Assembly: GCA_012840075.1 (NCBI GenBank)
Contig: DUMC01000190.1
Coordinates: forward strand, 1 to 33,576
Length of the DNA stretch: 33,576 nucleotides
Reading direction: 5' to 3'
From: Clostridiaceae bacterium
Lineage (GTDB): Bacteria; Bacillota; Clostridia; Acetivibrionales; DUMC01
Under the pieces are notes generated by a model. That model worked only from the letters and a program-made list of their open reading frames with translations. It was not told where the DNA came from and searched no databases. The position numbers were made by a program, and so were the translations under genes. Positions 1-5,865 of this stretch are shown here, piece by piece; positions within the stretch are counted from its first letter, which is position 1, and every line of letters begins with the position of its first letter.

Positions 1-1
1 T

Positions 2-61
2 AAAGATTATGGAGTACCATTTGAAAATATCATAAAAGCCATAAATGAAGGGTTATTATAA
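2..61 (+). CDS. 3' end of an unidentified gene (partial)
   Basis: An open frame enters from the left edge and reads KDYGVPFENIIKAINEGLL then TAA. The stop lies in the loop of the following terminator hairpin. The composition looks like real protein, but 19 residues are too few to assign a family. As part of a repeated sequence it may be the C-terminus of a transposase or another element-borne protein; that is inference only. The same fragment occurs at the right edge on the minus strand. Confidence 0.5.
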   Translation, partial: KDYGVPFENIIKAINEGLL

Positions 62-77
62 AATACCCTTCATTTTT
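43..77 (+). terminator. Rho-independent terminator of the edge gene
   Basis: An 11-bp perfect stem (AAATGAAGGGT, 43-53, with ACCCTTCATTT, 65-75) closes an 11-nt loop containing the stop codon of the edge gene, followed by a T run to 77. The mirror copy is at 33500-33534. Confidence 0.8.
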
Positions 78-360
78 GTGTATTGGGAATTATACCCTCC
101 ACCATTAAATTAGAAGAGCCAAATAAAAATGATGGCTACTTAGAGCTTGTTCTTTTTTAATTTTAAGCTTTCCGTTTTCTATCCTCGTTAAAGGTAACAT
201 ATTCATTTTTTATAAAACTTCTATTTCTATTGAAATTTCAACATTTCTTAGCTGTGTTTTCTTTTAATCAATACTACTGACTCAGCCGTAAAGTTCTAAC
301 AATCAAGCTTCGTCTTCTTCTCACTTTCTTGTGAACTTCTGGCATGAGACGTACATCTAC

Positions 361-399
361 TTACTTCGTAAGCAGTGTTACGACTTCAACATGCTCCGA
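361..399 (-). pseudogene. Possible remnant of an RlmD-type methyltransferase C-terminus
   Basis: On the minus strand a short frame ends ...SEHVEVVTLLTK-stop. This resembles the last residues of RumA/RlmD family methyltransferases, where a HVExVVLL-type motif sits near the C-terminus (the intact gene at 905-2281 ends HVECVVLMSRVNK). No other RlmD motif is readable upstream; the sequence changes into the HsdS-like remnant on the other strand. Dozen-residue similarity is weak evidence, so this is only a suggestion that a second copy once lay here. Confidence 0.3.
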
Positions 400-637
400 A
401 GCGAAATCGTAACTGCTCAATTTGAAAGGTTTTGTAGTGGTTCTGGATACCCAGCAATTAATAAAGAAAATGATGTACTTCGCGTTCTAGTTCCAGAAGT
501 TAATATAGATGAGCAAAAAAAATATTCTTTCCAAAATAAGATCAAAACTTCAGCTTGCAAAAAGCATGGGAGACGAAGCAGAAGAAATATGGCATAAAGC
601 CATACATAGGTTTGAAAGTTTAGTTGTCAAGGACTGA
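390..637 (+). pseudogene. HsdS-like specificity subunit, C-terminal remnant with frameshift
   Basis: The frame from about 390 reads LRSEIVTAQFERFCSGSGYP, AINKENDVLRVLVPEV and NIDEQKK. This is the pattern seen at the end of type I restriction HsdS target-recognition domains and related methylases (a G-x-x-YPAINK-type element, a V-L-x-I/V-P strand, then an E/D-E-Q-K helix). After the run of eight A at 515-522 this frame degenerates. The +1 frame instead continues NILSKIRSKLQLAKSMGD and then EAEEIWHKAIHRFESLVVKD to TGA at 635-637, a plausible coiled C-terminus. A one-base indel in the A run would therefore restore one protein. The N-terminal part is missing and no hsdM/hsdR is present, so it is a broken fragment. 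Family assignment is by motif only. Confidence 0.5.
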
Positions 638-809
638 AAATATATAATTTTTTATTGTAAAAAGTAATTTTTATTAAGATAAAAATACCTTACATCAAAA
701 ACTTCACATCTATCCTGTCTCCACAACCCCTACAAAAATAAACGTTATCTAACCTGTCAACTCAACCCTATCACTTTCAGGGCAGTTGATATGTTACCGC
801 AAACAATAA

Positions 810-886
810 AAATAAGGGTTTCCCGATAAGAGAACCTCTGGCCAATCAGCCACGAGAAGCGCTCAATGTCTGGAAACCCTTTATTT
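810..886 (-). terminator. Long-stem hairpin downstream of rlmD
   Basis: AAATAAGGGTTTCC (810-823) pairs with GGAAACCCTTTATTT (872-886) through a 14-bp stem with one bulged base. The interior of about 48 nt can itself fold (CTCTGGC with GCCACGAG around CAATCA). On the minus strand the right arm is followed by TTATTTTTATTG. It begins 18 bases past the rlmD stop, so it could act as a terminator. The long structured interior is unusual for a simple terminator, and a repetitive extragenic element is an alternative. Confidence 0.6.
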
Positions 887-904
887 GTAGGCATTTTCAG
901 CCTT

Positions 905-2281
905 CTATTTATTCACCCTTGACATCAAGACGACACACTCAACATGAGGCGTCTGCGGAAACATATCTACCGGTTGGGCTTTCACTGCTTTATATCCTCT
1001 CTCCTCCAGGTACGCCAAATCCCTTGCCAGTGTAGCAGGATTGCATGAAACATATACAACCCTCTCCGGCTGCATTTGAACAATTGTGTCCAGCAATACA
1101 GCGTCACATCCTTTTCGCGGTGGGTCAACCACTATTACATCAGCTCGAACTCCCTGCTCATATAGCCTTGGTACCACTTCTGCTACATCGCCTGCTATAA
1201 ACTCAGCATTCTTTACATTATTAATCTCAGCGTTCTTTCTTGCATCTTTTACAGCGTCCTCCACCACTTCAACACCATAAACTTTTGCTGCCTTTTGAGC
1301 CATGAACAGGGCAATAGTTCCCGTCCCGCAGTATAAATCAAAAACGGTTTCCTTTCCGGTAAGCTCCGCAAAATCCAATGCCTTATTATACAAAACTTCG
1401 GCTTGTATGGAATTCACCTGGAAAAATGACAGGGGTGATATATTAAACCTGAAGTTGCCAATATAATCAGTTATTGTATCCGATCCGTATATTTTAATGT
1501 TTTTCTCCCCAAGTATAACGTTCGTTTTCTGAGTGTTTATATTCAGTACGATACTCTTAATTCCGTTAACTTTCTTCACTAATTCGTCCACAAGTCTTCT
1601 TTTCTTTGGGAGATCCTTACCGTTTATAACAATAACTACCATTATTTCCCCTGTTTTAAAACCTTTCCTTATCATTAAATGCCGCACAAGACCTTTATGA
1701 GCTACCTCATCATAAACTTCGATTTTATTGTTTTTAATAAAATTGCGGAATATTTCACGTATTTTATCACATACAGGGTCCTGGATTCTGCACTCTTCAT
1801 AATCAATAATATCATGGCTTCTCTTCGCATAAAAACCTATCTGTATTTCACCCTTTTTCATCCCTACCGGAAGCTGGACCTTGTTCCTGTAATTAAAAGG
1901 CTTCTTCATGCCTATTATATCCTGTACTATAATTTCATCTATCTTACCAATCCTTTTTAAAGTTTCCTTAACCAAGTTGGTTTTGTATTCTAGCTGAGCC
2001 TCGTAGTCAATGTGCTGTAAGCTGCACCCTCCACACCTCTTGTAATCCGCACAGAAAGGTTCCACCCTGCTTTTTGAAGGTGTGATTATTTTTTCAATTT
2101 TTCCTACTGCATAATTTTTAGCTACTTTTATAATTTTTACTTCAATCTTTTCTCCAATCACTCCGCCTTCAACAAAAACGGCAAAATTGTTGATGCGACC
2201 TACACCTTGTCCTTCATGATTTAAATCGGTAATTTCAACAATATAATTCTTATTTTTTTTAACTGCTTCCATATCAACCAT
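905..2281 (-). CDS. rlmD: 23S rRNA (uracil-C5)-methyltransferase, RlmD/RumA family
   Basis: SAM-dependent enzyme expected to convert a uridine of 23S rRNA to 5-methyluridine, in the cytoplasm. At 458 residues it has the normal family length. Visible in order: an N-terminal TRAM domain (about 10-66); iron-sulfur cysteines C77, C83, C86 and C164; the SAM-binding loop DLYCGTGT (315-321); DPPRKG (386-391); catalytic nucleophile C413 in VSCNPAT; and a C-terminal HVECVVL. Gram-positive bacteria often use one RlmCD enzyme for two uridines, so site specificity is not fixed here. The start has AAAGGAG about 15 bases upstream, rather far; M4 is an alternative start. It is divergent from the M23 peptidase gene across about 470 AT-rich bases. 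Confidence 0.93.
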   Translation of the reverse strand: MVDMEAVKKNKNYIVEITDLNHEGQGVGRINNFAVFVEGGVIGEKIEVKIIKVAKNYAVGKIEKIITPSKSRVEPFCADYKRCGGCSLQHIDYEAQLEYKTNLVKETLKRIGKIDEIIVQDIIGMKKPFNYRNKVQLPVGMKKGEIQIGFYAKRSHDIIDYEECRIQDPVCDKIREIFRNFIKNNKIEVYDEVAHKGLVRHLMIRKGFKTGEIMVVIVINGKDLPKKRRLVDELVKKVNGIKSIVLNINTQKTNVILGEKNIKIYGSDTITDYIGNFRFNISPLSFFQVNSIQAEVLYNKALDFAELTGKETVFDLYCGTGTIALFMAQKAAKVYGVEVVEDAVKDARKNAEINNVKNAEFIAGDVAEVVPRLYEQGVRADVIVVDPPRKGCDAVLLDTIVQMQPERVVYVSCNPATLARDLAYLEERGYKAVKAQPVDMFPQTPHVECVVLMSRVNK

Positions 2282-2334
2282 TATATTGCTACAATTCTCC
2301 TTTGTCTTTATTATTAAATCTAACCTAACCCTTA

Positions 2335-2455
2335 TTATAAAGCATTATTAATAAGTATTATTTAAGTATTATTAATGAATATTACTAATAAGCATTATTA
2401 ACATCATTATTAATATTAAGACGCATCATTAACAAGCATTATTAGTTATTTTAAA
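2335..2455. repeat. Degenerate ATTATTAA-rich repeats in the rlmD/M23 intergenic region
   Basis: Successive variants of AGCATTATTAA (also AGTATTATTAA and AATATTACTAA) recur about every 13-25 bases. They lie in the 473-base gap between the divergent rlmD and M23 genes. The tract is not coding. A bent or easily melted upstream DNA segment, or decayed short repeats, are both possible. The rest of the gap (2500-2754) shows no gene and no riboswitch I could recognise. Confidence 0.55.
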
Positions 2456-2468
2456 AATTTACGGCATT

Positions 2469-2498
2469 TTGTCAAAATATGATACCCAAAATTATACT
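2469..2498 (+). promoter_or_regulatory. Candidate sigma-A promoter for the M23-bactofilin pair
   Basis: TTGTCA (2469-2474) and TATACT (2493-2498) are separated by 18 bases. This would give a leader of about 250 nt before the ATG at 2755. A second TATAAT-like element at 2506-2511 lacks a matched -35. The call is by motif only. Confidence 0.4.
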
Positions 2499-2754
2499 TT
2501 TCTGATATAATATAATCTAAATTTAATATTATTGTAACATGAATTTAATATTGTATCATTAACTTTAAAAAATTGGCTTTACCTAAAATAAATAATCACA
2601 TTATTGGAAATAATTATAACTTAAGGGAAAGTAAACGCAAAGCTTGATAAAATCGATGCACAAAGAAAATACAAGTGAAAATCCGATAAATAATACAAAG
2701 AAGATAACTTAAATTGAGATCGGAGAAAAAATACGAATTGAGGATGGAAGATAT

Positions 2755-4152
2755 ATGATTGATAATATTATAAACAAGGATAACGATTTGTTTGATAAGT
2801 TTAGCGGTAAAGTATCAATCAATTATAACCAAGACAGCAAAAGTAGTAATGATAAAAGCAGCAGAAGCAGTAATAATATTAGGAATAACAACAGTTATAT
2901 GGAAAGCATCAGCATAAGCAGTAGCGAAATCACGAGTGAAGATATTAGACACAGCCGTAATAATAACATTACGAATATCTATGATATCAGCTATCCTGAC
3001 GGCATAAAAATCGACGATACCGAATTTAGAAGAACCAATGGAAAAACTTCTTCCAAAGTATATTTTGGTAAAAACAAAAATATTAGAGTAAACTTAAGAA
3101 AGTATGGAAGGAAGAATCTGATCAAAGTGCCGGCAAAATTCAGCACAGCTAACCCTTTCAATCGTATAAAACAAGTGAGCTTATCATCATTTAAGCGAAA
3201 GAAGCATCATGAGGGCAGAGTTTTATCAAAAAAAGATGTAATATGTAACGGTAAAAGTTTTTCTGTTACTTTCGTGCCTTTATCCCCGGGTAAAATTAAA
3301 ACTTTCAGGATAAGCAATTTTCACATAAAATTTGCTGTGTTATGGGTACTGTTTTTAATAGTTACAACTTATTCATTATCAACTTTTATTATCACATATA
3401 ACGAAAACAAAATGTTAAAAGCAAGCATGGATGCAATCACCGCCAAGGCTGCAGAACAAATTGCCTTACTGAGTGAAAAATACGATAAAATATCGGAACT
3501 ACTTGAGGAGGGCGAAAAGACCAACATCGACATTACGGTGCTTTCTGCGAAATACAGAGAAATAATTGAAAAATATGTTGATGGTAGAATCAGTGGTTCA
3601 ATAGCCAGTCGTTCAGGAAACAGGACGGATAGTACATTTATAAAAGATGTTAAAGAATTAAATAACATTTTAAACGAACTGTCACAAATTAATGCTTCCA
3701 AAGAAGAGCTGATGGTTGATTTAAGTGATGTTGAAGAGAAATTGAGAAACTATCTTGATTCTCTTCCTACCCAATGGCCTGTTAATGCCAGAATATCCTC
3801 ACGTTTTGGTACAAGAAGGGATCCTTTTACGGGGAGAAGGGCTTTTCATAACGGAATCGACCTGGCAGCTAACTATGGGGCAAGTATAAAAGCCGCCGGA
3901 GCGGGCAAAGTCATTTACGTTGGCTCATATAACGGATTAGGACTTACTGTAATCATTGATCATGGAAACGGTATTAAAACAGTTTATGGACATACTTCAA
4001 AAATTCTAGTAAAAAAAGGTGAAACAGTTACAAAGGATACTGTCATTGCAAAAGTCGGAAGCAGCGGAAGAAGTACGGGATCCCACTTGCATCTTGAGAT
4101 TTGGGTAAACGATATTCCCGTAGATCCCCTAATTTACTTGGAGAGCCAATAA
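2755..4152 (+). CDS. Membrane-anchored M23 (LytM) murein endopeptidase with long cytoplasmic tail
   Basis: Predicted zinc DD-endopeptidase that cuts peptidoglycan crosslinks outside the membrane. The 465 residues show: a Ser/Asn-rich low-complexity N-terminus (about 23-75); a basic region (105-160); one membrane segment (about 193-214); a coiled coil (about 220-335); and an M23 domain (340-460). The zinc and catalytic set is complete: H365 and D369 in HNGIDL, H413 in YGHTSK, and H444/H446 in HLHLEIW. The topology puts about 190 residues in the cytoplasm, unusual for the family and a possible docking site for the bactofilin encoded 175 bases downstream. M23-bactofilin pairs are known in other bacteria (Helicobacter Csd1/CcmA; LmdC/BacA), where the filament localises the hydrolase. 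Cell-shape control is therefore inferred. Confidence 0.9.
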   Translation: MIDNIINKDNDLFDKFSGKVSINYNQDSKSSNDKSSRSSNNIRNNNSYMESISISSSEITSEDIRHSRNNNITNIYDISYPDGIKIDDTEFRRTNGKTSSKVYFGKNKNIRVNLRKYGRKNLIKVPAKFSTANPFNRIKQVSLSSFKRKKHHEGRVLSKKDVICNGKSFSVTFVPLSPGKIKTFRISNFHIKFAVLWVLFLIVTTYSLSTFIITYNENKMLKASMDAITAKAAEQIALLSEKYDKISELLEEGEKTNIDITVLSAKYREIIEKYVDGRISGSIASRSGNRTDSTFIKDVKELNNILNELSQINASKEELMVDLSDVEEKLRNYLDSLPTQWPVNARISSRFGTRRDPFTGRRAFHNGIDLAANYGASIKAAGAGKVIYVGSYNGLGLTVIIDHGNGIKTVYGHTSKILVKKGETVTKDTVIAKVGSSGRSTGSHLHLEIWVNDIPVDPLIYLESQ

Positions 4153-4327
4153 TGCCCGGACACTTAGAAAATCAATAATATTTGAGATATTTAGAAAACA
4201 AATAATATATCAAAATATCCGGTACCGCAGCAATACCGATCTGAAAGGCAATAGCAAACAAAAATTTACATGAGAACTTATAGAACTTGCATAGGACTTA
4301 TATAACTTGCATAGGAGGATGAACATA

Positions 4328-4741
4328 ATGTTGAGAAAAAAAAGTTCTACTTCATCAATCACTTTCAAAACATTAATTGGAGAAGGTACTGTCCTGGAAG
4401 GCGATATTAAGTGTAATGGTGCATTAAGAATTGATGGTACGGTTAACGGCAATATAAACTCGGAAAATGACATATTTCTCGGAGAGAATGCGCACGTTAA
4501 AGGAAATTTGTATGGAGATTCCATATATGTTTCGGGAAAAGTTGAAGGAAATATTTATTCAAAATCGTCCATCCATTTATTCTCTACAGCAAATATACAA
4601 GGCGATATAGAAGCATTCAGCATCGTAACGGACGAAGGTGCAATTTTTAACGGTAAATGCAGCATTCTTACATCCGACAAAGAAAAATTTAATGGTAAGA
4701 AATTACAAAAGAATAATATTCAAAATGAAGCAAATGTTTAA
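4328..4741 (+). CDS. Bactofilin (DUF583 family cytoskeletal protein)
   Basis: A 137-residue protein whose middle is a run of short beta-helix turns with a repeating G-x-[IL/V]-x-G pattern: GTVLEGDIKCNG, GTVNGNINSE, VKGNLYGDS, VEGNIYSKS, IQGDIEAFS. This is diagnostic of bactofilins, which polymerise without nucleotide into non-polar filaments at the membrane and recruit cell-wall enzymes. Start: the perfect AGGAGG at 4313-4318 is nine bases before the ATG at 4328. A TTG at 4307 would place that SD inside the gene and is rejected. It probably shares a transcript with the M23 gene upstream. The stop is only two bases from the convergent yunB stop, with no terminator between them. Confidence 0.92.
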   Translation: MLRKKSSTSSITFKTLIGEGTVLEGDIKCNGALRIDGTVNGNINSENDIFLGENAHVKGNLYGDSIYVSGKVEGNIYSKSSIHLFSTANIQGDIEAFSIVTDEGAIFNGKCSILTSDKEKFNGKKLQKNNIQNEANV

Positions 4742-4743
4742 CA

Positions 4744-5454
4744 TCATTTATCGCGGTCGCTTTTGTAATATATAGCCGGAACTTTGCCCACAATGATTGT
4801 CTCTGCAATTGGAACTGTAGTTATAATATTGCATGTATTTTTTATAAAAGCTGTTTTTATCAAAATATCAGTTTTAATCTCAAGCAGCAGCCGATGTTTT
4901 GTTTGATTTATCCCGGCATCAGTAAATTCAGATATAAAATTAGTTTCAACGGCACCATTCTGGGTGATATAAAAATATATGCCGGGTCCTGTGTTATACA
5001 GTATGGTTTTTCCCAATAGTGAGCCAAGAGGAACCTTCACAAATATCTTGTCTTTGGAATTCAGTTTTTTCTGAATATCAGTAGCTATCCTGGAAGATAA
5101 AATATTAATCTCTCTGGTATTTGTAGTAATTGCCTCTATTTCACCGTATTCATTTTTGCTGATTGTCACAAGCTCATTATAGCTTGTTCCGGAAGAAAAA
5201 GCATTTTGTATTACATCATTTATTATAACATTTATAACGGCTCTGGCCCTGTATTCAGATACATTTGCCATATAAGGCAGGACAGTCTTTTCAGCATATT
5301 TTACGGCAATCACGAATAATATAATACCAGCAAGAAATCGTATATATGTACGTGCCCTGGATTCTCTTCTTGAGACCCTGGGAATCCTGGGTTTTTTATA
5401 TTTTCTGACATATCTCAAACGCCTATAAATCATTGTGTTTCTAAGCTCTATCAA
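4744..5454 (-). CDS. yunB: Sporulation protein YunB
   Basis: A 236-residue protein with a very basic N-terminus (residues 10-38), one membrane segment (about 39-58) and an extracytoplasmic domain reading VSEYRARAVINVIINDVI, EYGEIEAITTNTREIN and ILYNTGPGIYFYITQNGAVE. These are typical of YunB, a sigma-E-controlled mother-cell protein needed for normal spore formation in Bacillus; its biochemical role is unknown. Start: TTG at 5454 lies seven bases after AGG of AAAGGTGA, better placed than the ATG at residue 8 (5433). It runs opposite to its neighbours and divergently from the class A PBP gene. Confidence 0.87.
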   Translation of the reverse strand: MIELRNTMIYRRLRYVRKYKKPRIPRVSRRESRARTYIRFLAGIILFVIAVKYAEKTVLPYMANVSEYRARAVINVIINDVIQNAFSSGTSYNELVTISKNEYGEIEAITTNTREINILSSRIATDIQKKLNSKDKIFVKVPLGSLLGKTILYNTGPGIYFYITQNGAVETNFISEFTDAGINQTKHRLLLEIKTDILIKTAFIKNTCNIITTVPIAETIIVGKVPAIYYKSDRDK

Positions 5455-5678
5455 AGTATCACCTTTAAAATAATAATGACATTTCTAAAGGCATTATATG
5501 AAAATACTTCTTTCTTGGTTACAATATTGAAAAACATTTTAGCAATCCGTACCGGGCAATAATTTATCTGTGGCAATGATGTTAACTGTAGTAATAATGG
5601 CAATAATTCTACTGTAGTAATACTTAGTAGTAATAAAAGGCATGATAACAAAATTTAATAGTTTGGAATTGACTTTTA

Positions 5679-5716
5679 TGCTATAATTGTTAAAGACCAT
5701 GATAAAATTTCATGGT
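5679..5716 (+). promoter_or_regulatory. Extended -10 promoter with hairpin at the transcript start, PBP1 gene
   Basis: TGCTATAAT (5679-5687) is a perfect extended -10 element with no good -35. Transcription would start near 5694. Immediately there, ACCATGA (5696-5702) and TCATGGT (5710-5716) form a 7-bp stem with a TAAAATT loop. That could be an operator or a 5' mRNA-stabilising hairpin. The rest of the 411-base gap between yunB and the PBP gene (5455-5865) shows no convincing gene; a 66-codon minus-strand frame lacks an SD. Confidence 0.45.
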
Positions 5717-5865
5717 ATGATAACATTATTTAAGATTTTATGAAAAAAGAAATTAAATATTTTATAAAAATAACAGGATCGAGCCTAAAATATCTGCGAA
5801 TATATATATGGAGATATCCGCTTTGCACATTGCAATCGTATAGTCTGAAAAATGGGGAGAGATTT

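Larger units (their letters stand above)
1..127. repeat. Left copy of 127-bp terminal inverted repeat
   Basis: Bases 1-127 are the exact reverse complement of 33450-33576; identity stops abruptly after AAATAAA at position 127. The repeat holds the last codons of a gene reading inward, its stop and a strong hairpin terminator. Because the match is exact, reaches both ends of the window and is 127 bases long (the largest k-mer commonly used by de Bruijn assemblers), the simplest reading is that the window is one contig whose two ends abut two inverted copies of a longer genomic repeat, such as an insertion sequence. A true terminal inverted repeat of a mobile unit is the alternative. Confidence 0.9.

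Noticed and set aside
2625-2670. GEMM-like (c-di-GMP-I) riboswitch suggested by ACGCAAAGC in the M23 leader
   Set aside because: Only this short string matches; the partner stem, the GGCAAACC-like block and the tetraloop receptor are absent, and flanking pairing is poor.
5451-5651. 66-codon hydrophobic minus-strand frame upstream of yunB
   Set aside because: No SD and AT-driven composition; yunB has its own SD and TTG start.
5740-5865. Longer N-terminus for the class A PBP, starting at 5740
   Set aside because: No SD at 5740, whereas ATG 5866 has GGGGAG at proper spacing; the upstream part is probably the mRNA leader.
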